DNA from: Betaproteobacteria bacterium
GTDB taxonomy: Bacteria; Pseudomonadota; Gammaproteobacteria; Burkholderiales; Rhodocyclaceae
DNA: 36,275 bases
NCBI GenBank assembly: GCA_012026675.1
Contig: VEPA01000205.1
Location: forward strand, 1-36,275
Direction: 5' to 3'
The notes beneath the pieces are model-generated. The model made no database searches and was not told where the DNA came from. It saw only the letters and a list, made by a program, of their open reading frames with translations. The translations under genes were made by a program, and so were the position numbers. This document shows, piece by piece, positions 9,459-17,252 of the stretch. How positions within the stretch are numbered: the stretch's first letter is position 1; the number at the start of each line of letters is the position of its first letter.

Positions 9459-10526
9459 ATGACTGCGACGGTGAGCGTTGACCTGTTGGCCACCCTGCAA
9501 CCCCTCATGTCGCTGGGCAGCAAGGGCTTGAGCGAATTGCTGCCCCTCTGCCGCACGCACTCCTTTCCGCGTGCCACCGATCCGTTTTCCGTGAAGGACT
9601 GGAGTGGTCAGGTCGTATATCTGGTACGTGGCCAGCTTCTGGTGAAATTGCTGGACGGTGCTTCGCGGGTATTGGTCGGCGGCCACGATCTGGCAGTGGC
9701 TCCCGTGTCGCGTGGCGGAAACTCTCCGCGTTTCAGCAAGGCGATTACCGATGTCGAATTGCTCAGTTTGGAGGAGGATCCGCTGGATATCGTAGTGACC
9801 TGGAACCAGTTGGCCAGTTCAAGCGCGATCCAGAAGAACCTCCCCGATCAAACCGATTGGCGAATGATGTCCAGCATGTTCGCCGTAGACAATCTTACGG
9901 TTGGTGCCTTTGCTTCCCTGCCTCCGGCGAACATCCAGGCGTTGCTGGGCAAGTTCGTCCGTGTTCCGGCAAAGCGTGGCGAGACAATAATCAGGCAGGG
10001 CGACCCCGGCGATTACTACTACCTGATTGAAAGCGGGCGCTGCAAGGTTTCGCGCCTGGTCGCCGGCGCTTCGGTGCAGTTGGCGGAGCTCAAGGAGGGT
10101 GACGCCTTTGGCGAAGAGGCGCTGGTGGCCGATACGGAACGCAATGCGACCGTGGTGATGAATACCGATGGCACCTTGTTGCGCTTGTCCAAACAGGACT
10201 TCAACCAGTTGTTGCTCGCCCCGCTGCTGCAGAAAGTCTCTGGCGACGAAGCCGAGCGACGGGTTGCCGCCGGTGCGCAATGGATCGACGTGCGCTTCCC
10301 GGCCGAATATCAGAGCGACGGTTATCCAGGCGCCATCAACATCCCGCTTAACGACATTCGTCCGGCATCGGCGTCGCTCGATCCGACCATTGAATACATT
10401 GTTTATTGCCAGACGGGACGTCGCAGTTCCGCCGCGGCATTTCTGCTTTCCCAGCGCGGACTTCATGCCACTCTTCTTGACGGCGGCATGAGGGCGCACG
10501 CTGGCGCCATGGAGTCAAGCAAATGA
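9459..10526 (+). CDS. Cyclic nucleotide-binding domain protein with C-terminal rhodanese domain
   Basis: CNB cassette GETIIRQGDPGDYYYLIESGRCKV...GDAFGEEALVADTERNATVV; rhodanese IDVRFPAEY...YIVYCQTGRRSSAAAFLL. ATG at 9459 is 2 nt after the upstream stop. Confidence 0.9.
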   Translation: MTATVSVDLLATLQPLMSLGSKGLSELLPLCRTHSFPRATDPFSVKDWSGQVVYLVRGQLLVKLLDGASRVLVGGHDLAVAPVSRGGNSPRFSKAITDVELLSLEEDPLDIVVTWNQLASSSAIQKNLPDQTDWRMMSSMFAVDNLTVGAFASLPPANIQALLGKFVRVPAKRGETIIRQGDPGDYYYLIESGRCKVSRLVAGASVQLAELKEGDAFGEEALVADTERNATVVMNTDGTLLRLSKQDFNQLLLAPLLQKVSGDEAERRVAAGAQWIDVRFPAEYQSDGYPGAINIPLNDIRPASASLDPTIEYIVYCQTGRRSSAAAFLLSQRGLHATLLDGGMRAHAGAMESSK

Positions 10527-12898
10527 GTGCCGTACCCGCCGCCCCCGCCGAAACAGCCGCGTCCGATGTGGACAGCCGCCTGGCGTTCTTCAAGAACCTG
10601 CAGATCGTCACCAACAAGGTTCATGCCACCTCCAACATCGATGAAATCATGCTGGAGTTGTCCAGCGAAATCTGCAGCCTGTTCAACGCCGATCGCCTGA
10701 CGATCTATTCCATCGGCGAAGACAAGGCTTCCATCGTTTCAAAAATCAAGACGGGTCTGACTTCCTTCAAGGACCTGCGCCTGCCGATCGCGGACCAGAG
10801 TATTGCCGGTCATGTCGCGCTTTCCAAGAAGACCGTGAACATCCGTGACGTCTATGACGAAGCGGAGCTCAAGGCGATCAATCCTTCATTGCGTTTCCTG
10901 CAGGAAGTTGACAAGCGGACCGGCTATCGTACGAAGCAGATGCTGGTGGCGCCGGTTGTCGATTCGCAGAGCAACGAGTTGCTCGGTGTCGTTCAACTCA
11001 TCAACAACAAGGCAGGTACCCCATTTGCAGCGATCGCCCAGGAAGGCATCAAGGGGCTGTGCGAGACGATGGCGATCGCCTTTGCCCAGCGCAGCAAGCC
11101 GGCGCAGGTCGTCAAGACAAAGTACGACTTCCTGGTGTCCGATGCTGTCATATCGCCGCAGGAACTGGAACTGGCAGCACGCACTGCCAGGCGGAAGAAT
11201 CTCGACATCGAAGAAGTGCTGGTTAACGAGTTTCAGGTCAAGCATCAGGCCCTGGGTGTCGCCCTCGGGAAGTTTTTCAATGTGCCTTATGAACCGTTCA
11301 AGCCCGACCGCATCAAGCCCGCTGACCTGCTCAAGAACCTCAAGCGCGATTTTCTGGATCAGGGTAAATGGGCGCCCGTGGAAGAAGGGGCCGACGGTAT
11401 CATGGTGGTCTGCCTGGATCCCGAGCAGGTCAAGGGGTCGCGTATCGTCAACAATATTTTCCCGCGGGCGAAGTTCGTTTATCGGGTCACCACCAAGCAC
11501 GAATTCACGCAGATCCTCGATCAATTGTTTGGCGCCAGCGGCGTCCCCGGCTACACGGACGACAGTTCGGTCGGCGACCTGTTGTCTACTCTCGATCAGG
11601 ACGATTTGGAGGAAGGGGCCGTCAGCGACGATATTTCCGCCGCGGCCGACAACGAACTGGTCAAACTGGTCAACAAGATCATCATCGACGCCTATCAGCA
11701 GGGCGCGTCGGATATTCACATCGAGCCCGGTCTGGGCAAGGACAAGGTGTTGATCCGCTTCCGTCGCGATGGTTCGCTGGCGAAATACATCGAGGTTCCG
11801 GCCAGCTACCGCAATGCCATGGTGGCGCGCCTCAAGATCATGTGCGACCTCGATATTGCCGAGCGGCGCAAGCCGCAGGACGGCAAGATCAAGTTCAAGA
11901 AATATGGCCCGCTGGACATCGAACTGCGGGTGGCGACGATTCCCTCGACCGGCGGCGTCGAAGACGTCGTGATGCGTATCCTTGCGGGCGGCGAGCCGAT
12001 TCCACTGGACAAGCTGGGTGTGCTGCCGACCAATCTGGTCAAGCTCAAGGCGACCATTTCCAAGCCTTACGGACTCTTCTTCGTCTGCGGACCTACCGGT
12101 TCCGGCAAGACCACGACGCTGCACTCGGTGCTGGGTTATCTCAACACGGTGGACACCAAGATCTGGACCGCCGAAGATCCCGTCGAAATCACTCAGAAGG
12201 GCCTGCGCCAGGTTCAGGTCAACAAGAAGGTAATGGACTTCCCGATGGTGATGAAGGCCTTCCTTCGTGCCGACCCGGACATCATCATGGTGGGCGAAAT
12301 GCGCGACGCCGAGACCACCGGCATCGGTATCGAGGCCTCGCTGACCGGCCACCTGGTGTTCGCCACCCTGCACACCAACAGCGCGCCGGAATCGATCATT
12401 CGCCTGCTCGACATGGGCATGGACCCCTTCAACTTCTCCGACGCCCTGCTCGGGATTCTGGCTCAGCGCCTGGCCAAGCGCCTGTGCAAGTGCAAGGAGA
12501 GCTACACGCCGGACGCCGATGAAGTGCGGCTGTTCATGAAGGAGTATTGCAGCGAACTGGACAACACTGCGCCTTTCCTCAAGGACAAGGATGCGGCCTA
12601 CAAGGCAACACTCGAGCGGCTGATCAAGGACTACGGCAAGGACGGCCACCTCGTCTTCACCCGGGCCAAGGGCTGCGATACCTGTGGTGGCAGCGGCTAC
12701 AAGGGGCGTGTCGGCTTGCATGAGTTGATGATTGGTACCGAGCCGATGAAAAAATTGATCCAGGAGCACGCCCGCGTCGCGCAGTTGTTCGCCCAGGCGC
12801 TCGAGGACGGCATGCTGACCCTGAAGATGGACGGTCTGGAAAAGGCCCTGCAAGGGGTGACCGATCTCAAGCAGGTAAGGGCCGTCTGCATCAAGTAA
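10523..12898 (+). CDS. PilB/GspE-family type IV pilus/T2SS ATPase with N-terminal GAF domain
   Basis: GAF (VDKRTGYRTKQMLVAPVVD...GVVQLINN); ASDIHIEPG; Walker A GPTGSGKTTT; RADPDIIMVGEMRDAETT; GHLVFATLHTNSA; CDTCGGSGYKGRVGLHE. Start overlaps upstream stop (ATGA). Confidence 0.94.
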   Translation: MSAVPAAPAETAASDVDSRLAFFKNLQIVTNKVHATSNIDEIMLELSSEICSLFNADRLTIYSIGEDKASIVSKIKTGLTSFKDLRLPIADQSIAGHVALSKKTVNIRDVYDEAELKAINPSLRFLQEVDKRTGYRTKQMLVAPVVDSQSNELLGVVQLINNKAGTPFAAIAQEGIKGLCETMAIAFAQRSKPAQVVKTKYDFLVSDAVISPQELELAARTARRKNLDIEEVLVNEFQVKHQALGVALGKFFNVPYEPFKPDRIKPADLLKNLKRDFLDQGKWAPVEEGADGIMVVCLDPEQVKGSRIVNNIFPRAKFVYRVTTKHEFTQILDQLFGASGVPGYTDDSSVGDLLSTLDQDDLEEGAVSDDISAAADNELVKLVNKIIIDAYQQGASDIHIEPGLGKDKVLIRFRRDGSLAKYIEVPASYRNAMVARLKIMCDLDIAERRKPQDGKIKFKKYGPLDIELRVATIPSTGGVEDVVMRILAGGEPIPLDKLGVLPTNLVKLKATISKPYGLFFVCGPTGSGKTTTLHSVLGYLNTVDTKIWTAEDPVEITQKGLRQVQVNKKVMDFPMVMKAFLRADPDIIMVGEMRDAETTGIGIEASLTGHLVFATLHTNSAPESIIRLLDMGMDPFNFSDALLGILAQRLAKRLCKCKESYTPDADEVRLFMKEYCSELDNTAPFLKDKDAAYKATLERLIKDYGKDGHLVFTRAKGCDTCGGSGYKGRVGLHELMIGTEPMKKLIQEHARVAQLFAQALEDGMLTLKMDGLEKALQGVTDLKQVRAVCIK

Positions 12899-12901
12899 GG
12901 A

Positions 12902-14530
12902 ATGAACATGGAGAATTCCAGCGACCTGATTCGCCGTCTTGAGCAGTTGAATGCCATTGGCGCGGCGCTCTCCAAGGAGCGCGACATCAATCGGCTGCTC
13001 GAGAGCATCCTGATCGCGGCCAAGACCATTACCCATGCCGATGGCGGAACGCTGTACCGCATGACCGAGGACGGCCATGCGCTGCGTTTCGAGATCCTGC
13101 GCACCGACTCCCTGCACATAGCGATGGGCGGCACAACCGGCAAAGCCATCAACTTCCCGAACCTGCCGCTGACCAACGAGAAGGGCGAATCGAATGACTC
13201 GATGGTGGCCGCCTACGCCGCCATCCACGACAAGACAGTCAATATCGCCGATGCCTATACGGAGGCGGGTTTCGACTTTTCCGGCACGCGCAGCTTTGAC
13301 GAGCGCACCGGCTACCGCTCGCAGTCCTTCCTCACGGTGCCGATGAAGAACCACGAGGGCGAGATCATCGGCGTCTTGCAACTCATCAATGCCCAGGACC
13401 CGCAAACGCATCAAGTCACCCCGTTTTCGTCGGCCGACCAGAGCCTTGCCGAATCGCTCTCCTCGCAGGCGGCCATCGCCCTCACCAACCGGCTGCTGAT
13501 CACCCAGCTTGAAGAACTTTTCGAGGCCTTCATCAACCTGATCAACCTGGCGATCGACGAAAAATCGCCCTATACCGGCGGCCATTGCCAGCGCGTGCCG
13601 ACTCTTACCATGATGCTGGCCGAGGCGACAGATGCCATCCAGGAAGGTCCCCTGGCATCGTTCCACATGGATGAGCGCGATCGCTATGAACTCAAGATCG
13701 CCGGTCTGCTGCACGATTGCGGCAAGGTCACGACGCCGGTGCATGTGGTCGACAAGGCCACCAAGCTGGAGACGCTCTTCGATCGCATTCATCTGATCGA
13801 CACGCGTTTCGAGGTGCTCAAGCGGGACGCGGAGATCCACGCCTTGCGCAAGCAGCTTGCCCTGCGTGACAGCGTCGACGCCGCGGCAGAAGCCCGGGTC
13901 TGGCAGGAATTCCAGGATGATGTCCAGGCGCTGGACGCGGATCGCGACTTTTTGCGCAAGACCAACGTTGGCGGCGAGGCCATGAAAGAAGCCGACCAGC
14001 AGCGTGTGCGCGACATCGGCAGCCGCCGCACTTGGCGCAACGTCGATGGCGTCGACACCGAGTTCCTTACCGCCGACGAGATCGAGAACCTTACCATTCG
14101 TGCCGGCACCCTGACGATGAAGGAGCGCGACATCATCAATCACCACATCGTCGCCACCATCAAGATGCTGGAGCAACTGCCGTGGCCGCGGCATCTGGTC
14201 AAGGTGCCCGAATACGCCGGCGGGCATCACGAGCGCATGGATGGCAAGGGCTATCCCAAGGGACTGACCCGCGAGCAGATGTCGGTGCAGGCACGCATGA
14301 TGGGCATCGCCGATATTTTCGAGGCGCTTACTGCCCGTGACCGGCCCTACAAGCCGGGTATGAAACTGTCACAGGCCATGGGCATCATGGCGAAATTCAA
14401 GAAGGGCGGCCACATCGATCCCGACCTCTTCGATGTGTTCGTCAAGCAGGGCGTCTATCGGCGTTACGCGGAACAGTTCCTTGATGCGGGGCAGATCGAC
14501 GAGGTGGATGAGGCGGCCCTTACCGGGTAG
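12902..14530 (+). CDS. GAF-HD-GYP domain protein (putative cyclic-di-nucleotide phosphodiesterase)
   Basis: GAF (FDERTGYRSQSFLTVPM...GVLQLINA); HD LLHDCGKV; HHERMDGKGYPKGL. Confidence 0.92.
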   Translation: MNMENSSDLIRRLEQLNAIGAALSKERDINRLLESILIAAKTITHADGGTLYRMTEDGHALRFEILRTDSLHIAMGGTTGKAINFPNLPLTNEKGESNDSMVAAYAAIHDKTVNIADAYTEAGFDFSGTRSFDERTGYRSQSFLTVPMKNHEGEIIGVLQLINAQDPQTHQVTPFSSADQSLAESLSSQAAIALTNRLLITQLEELFEAFINLINLAIDEKSPYTGGHCQRVPTLTMMLAEATDAIQEGPLASFHMDERDRYELKIAGLLHDCGKVTTPVHVVDKATKLETLFDRIHLIDTRFEVLKRDAEIHALRKQLALRDSVDAAAEARVWQEFQDDVQALDADRDFLRKTNVGGEAMKEADQQRVRDIGSRRTWRNVDGVDTEFLTADEIENLTIRAGTLTMKERDIINHHIVATIKMLEQLPWPRHLVKVPEYAGGHHERMDGKGYPKGLTREQMSVQARMMGIADIFEALTARDRPYKPGMKLSQAMGIMAKFKKGGHIDPDLFDVFVKQGVYRRYAEQFLDAGQIDEVDEAALTG

Positions 14531-14694
14531 CTCCATTCCGCGGGATTGATTGCGGTCCCGGCATTGCATGTATGCGCTGTCCAGTCTCTAACATCGCCGC
14601 CGTAACGCCAGCGCCGACTCTTTAACAGCGCGCCGGATTCTCAAGGGGATCTGCTAGCCCTCTCGCCGTGCCTGCCGGAGCTTTGTTGCGGCAT

Positions 14695-14750
14695 CGCGAC
14701 ATGACCCAACGCGGCAGCAAAGTGACGTTTTTTGTCAAAAAAATGTCGCG
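14695..14750. promoter_or_regulatory. Nested inverted repeats upstream of the pilin: CGCGACAT (14695-14702)/ATGTCGCG (14743-14750) enclosing the A/T palindrome GACGTTTTTTGTCAAAAAAATGTC
   Basis: Read directly. Location upstream of a -24/-12 promoter is compatible with an activator-binding region or with a terminator for the upstream operon. Confidence 0.5.
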
Positions 14751-14787
14751 TGACTGGTCAGAGGCCTGCATAGGCATGGATTTTCGC

Positions 14788-14803
14788 TGGCACAGCTTGT
14801 GCT
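14788..14803 (+). promoter_or_regulatory. Sigma54 (RpoN) -24/-12 promoter for the pilin gene
   Basis: TGGCACagcttGTGCT: matches TGGCAC-N5-TTGCW with one mismatch and exact GG/GC spacing; 47 nt upstream of the pilin ATG. Confidence 0.75.
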
Positions 14804-14850
14804 CTATCCAGTCCAGCGACACCCGTCGCGCTTTCTCCAGGAGAAATCAT

Positions 14851-15030
14851 ATGAGCAAGTTGCAAAAAGGCTTTACCCTGATCGAACTGATGATCGTGGT
14901 TGCCATCATCGGCATTCTGGCCGCCATCGCCATTCCGCAGTTCACGGAGTACACCAAGAAGGCCGAGAACAAGGCCGCCCAGTCGGACGCGAAAAACGTA
15001 CTGACTTCGGCGATTGCAAATTCGACCTGA
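14851..15030 (+). CDS. Short type IV prepilin (59 aa; predicted mature 52 aa)
   Basis: [59 protein letters not shown]; prepilin peptidase site G|F, E5; RBS ccaggag upstream. Confidence 0.93.
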   Translation: MSKLQKGFTLIELMIVVAIIGILAAIAIPQFTEYTKKAENKAAQSDAKNVLTSAIANST

Positions 15031-15092
15031 TTCAATCAACGGATATTTATTTTTCTATCTGGTTGGTTCGATCCTTATACAAAGGAAATTAA

Positions 15093-15545
15093 ATGAAAAA
15101 GATACTTTTGGTTGGTGTGGTTTCCAGCATTTTTTCGGCAAGCGTGTTTGCCGCGGCCTGTACCGGTACCGGCGGCGCACAGACGGTAGCGGCGCCGACG
15201 TCGACCACCGGCCCGACCGGCGAGCTCTGCGTCTGCAACGGCGGCACGGCGATCAAGAGCACCGTCAATGGCGGTTCCGGCACCCCTGTCGCGACGCCGG
15301 TGTTCATCAAGACCGGTTTCGACGTCCAGTGTTCAAATAACACCTTCGTCAGCTACAACGAAGTTTCCAACACCGCATTTGCCGTGGGATCGGGCTCGAT
15401 CAAGGGCAACCAGTCCTTCGCCGGCAACAGCAATGGTGGCGCGGTCGGGGTTAACGCGAAGTGCACCGGCACCAACGATGCATGTACCGCTGCCAACGTG
15501 ACGTCGGCTACCGCTGCCGCCGCGGCTGCCGCCGCTGGCTCCTGA
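15093..15545 (+). CDS. Small secreted protein with signal peptide, six Cys after the signal peptide and Ala-rich C-terminus; candidate globular partner of the short pilin
   Basis: MKKILLVGVVSSIFSASVFAA signal peptide; RBS aaagga; 62 nt downstream of the pilin; terminator follows. Confidence 0.8.
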   Translation: MKKILLVGVVSSIFSASVFAAACTGTGGAQTVAAPTSTTGPTGELCVCNGGTAIKSTVNGGSGTPVATPVFIKTGFDVQCSNNTFVSYNEVSNTAFAVGSGSIKGNQSFAGNSNGGAVGVNAKCTGTNDACTAANVTSATAAAAAAAAGS

Positions 15546-15563
15546 GTAGTTTTGTTGTCCCTG

Positions 15564-15594
15564 AAAGAGCGCACCCTCGGGTGCGCTCTTTTTC
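15564..15594 (+). terminator. Rho-independent terminator after the pilin/partner pair
   Basis: aaagagcgcaccc-tc-gggtgcgctctttttc. Confidence 0.92.
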
Positions 15595-15607
15595 TTGAGG
15601 TGGCACT

Positions 15608-16408
15608 ATGTGGCAGTTCATGCTTTCCGCCGGGCGGGCCGGGCTTCGCAGCCGCAGCATCCAGGCCATCCTGATCCTCGGCGCCCTGCTGGTCGGCATC
15701 GCCTATCTCGCCGCGTCATTTTCTCCGCGCCAGCCGCAGACGGTGGCCCTCGATGTGGGCCTGTCCGGACTGCGCATTACGCTGGTTCTTTTTTCCCTGT
15801 TCTGGGTGCAGGAACTGGTTGCGCGCGAAATCGAGCGGCGCACCGTCCTGTTCGCCCTGACCTATCCGGTGGCCCGTGGCCACTACATCATCGGGCGCTA
15901 CCTCGGCGTGCTGGGCTTGATTGCCCTGGCGGCGGTGCTGCTTGGGATGCTGCTCTGGCTGGTGGTGCTGACCCTGGGTAAGGGGTATGTCCAGGGGTTC
16001 GCGGTGGTGCTGGGCGCCCCGTACTGGTTGACCGTGGCGGGCTTGTGGGCCGACGCAGCAGTGGTGACGGCTTTTGCCCTTTGGGTGGCCACCTTCTCCA
16101 CGGTGCCGATGCTGCCCCTGGCGCTGGGGCTGGCGTTCGCTGTTGGCGGCAAAAGTTTGGGCGCGGTTGCCGAATATCTGTCCAAAGGGGCGGATGGCGA
16201 CCTGGAACTGATGCGTCTGGCGCCCATCATCGATGCCATACAGTGGGTGCTCCCCGACCTGTCGCGGCTGGATTGGCGCAACTGGCCGATGTACGGTCTG
16301 GTGCCGGACGGTCAGGTGGCGGGGCTGGGTTTGATTCTGGCGGTGAGCTATGCGGCCTTGCTGCTTACCCTGGCGGTGATGACCTTCACGCGCCGGGACT
16401 TCGAATAG
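15608..16408 (+). CDS. ABC-2 type transporter permease (possible PilI-like)
   Basis: About 266 aa with multiple hydrophobic helices; same strand as the ABC ATPase gene at 17253. Confidence 0.8.
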   Translation: MWQFMLSAGRAGLRSRSIQAILILGALLVGIAYLAASFSPRQPQTVALDVGLSGLRITLVLFSLFWVQELVAREIERRTVLFALTYPVARGHYIIGRYLGVLGLIALAAVLLGMLLWLVVLTLGKGYVQGFAVVLGAPYWLTVAGLWADAAVVTAFALWVATFSTVPMLPLALGLAFAVGGKSLGAVAEYLSKGADGDLELMRLAPIIDAIQWVLPDLSRLDWRNWPMYGLVPDGQVAGLGLILAVSYAALLLTLAVMTFTRRDFE

Positions 16409-16419
16409 TCGGCGCTGGC

Positions 16420-17250
16420 ATGACGGCGAGATTGCAGTACAAGACATGGCTGATGGCGCTGGCGCTGGCGGCGGTATTTGTTTCCACCTCCGAGCGACTC
16501 AAGTCCGCGCCTCGGCAATCCGTCTCTGTCGAGATGCAAGTGGCCTTGCCCTTGTTTGTGCAGGTGTTCATGGCCATGGGCGACCGCTACCTCGCCGCCG
16601 ACCTTGCGGCGATTCGCGCGCTGGTGGTGGCGCCTGAGAAGATGCAGCCCGATGAATTCAAGATTCTGGGCAAGGTGCAGAAGGATGTCTCCTGGCTGAA
16701 TCCGGCCCACGAAGACAACTACTACACCGCTTTCGCCATCCTGACCCAGTACGGCGAACTCGATTCTGCGCAGACCATCCTGGCGAGGGCGGGTCGCGTT
16801 CGCTACTTCGATTACCAGCCGTCTTTTTTTTACGCCTTCAATCTTTGGTACCACAAACATGACCCAGCCGGCGCGGCGGCCTGGATGCTTGAAGCCGCGG
16901 AAAAGCTACCCGACCCCGATCAGCGCCTGACCATGCAGAACTTGGCGGCGCGCTGGATGGACAGGGCGCAGGACACGGAACTTGCGATCCGCGTGGTCGA
17001 GGCCATGGCGAAGGAAGCGCGGCGCAAGGATTTTCGCGCCTATCTGGAACTTCGCGTGGTGCGCCTGCGTCAATTGCATCAACTGCGCACCGCCGCCGCC
17101 GCGTACCGCGAACGCTTTGGCAGACCCTTGCCCAATCTGCAGGAACTGGTCAATTCAGGCATGCTTCCCGTTCTGCCGCAAGATCCGTTCGGCTTCGGCT
17201 TCGGTTTCGACCCGCAAGGCGAAATCGTGCTGCGTACCTCACCTCCCTGA
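16420..17250 (+). CDS. Membrane-anchored TPR-like hypothetical protein between the ABC permease and ATPase genes (possible PilG-like accessory)
   Basis: MTARLQYKTWLMALALAAVFVSTSERLK N-terminal anchor; helical repeats; C-terminal LPNLQELVNSGMLPVLPQDPFGFGFGFDPQGEIVLRT. Start chosen at 16420 after the upstream stop. Confidence 0.75.
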   Translation: MTARLQYKTWLMALALAAVFVSTSERLKSAPRQSVSVEMQVALPLFVQVFMAMGDRYLAADLAAIRALVVAPEKMQPDEFKILGKVQKDVSWLNPAHEDNYYTAFAILTQYGELDSAQTILARAGRVRYFDYQPSFFYAFNLWYHKHDPAGAAAWMLEAAEKLPDPDQRLTMQNLAARWMDRAQDTELAIRVVEAMAKEARRKDFRAYLELRVVRLRQLHQLRTAAAAYRERFGRPLPNLQELVNSGMLPVLPQDPFGFGFGFDPQGEIVLRTSPP

Positions 17251-17252
17251 TC

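Noticed and set aside
11368-12522. 384-aa plus-strand alternate-frame ORF inside the GAF-PilB gene
   Set aside because: Arg/Gly/His-rich frame-shifted translation of the PilB ATPase gene.
10886-14230. 1114-aa minus-strand ORF antisense to the GAF-PilB and GAF-HD-GYP genes
   Set aside because: Spans two well-supported plus-strand genes and their junction, has no recognisable domain, and is His/Gln/Arg-rich as expected of a shadow frame in GC-rich DNA.
14851-15030. Interpretation of the short pilin as a frameshifted or truncated full-length pilin
   Set aside because: The region after the stop (15031-15092) carries an RBS and the next ORF has its own signal peptide and start; nothing resembling a pilin globular domain continues in another frame. 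Not fully excluded without reads.
14851-15030. Claim that the pilin is an electrically conductive e-pilin
   Set aside because: Only F1, F24 and Y27 are aromatic in the mature chain and later aromatics of Geobacter PilA-N are absent; sequence alone does not support it.
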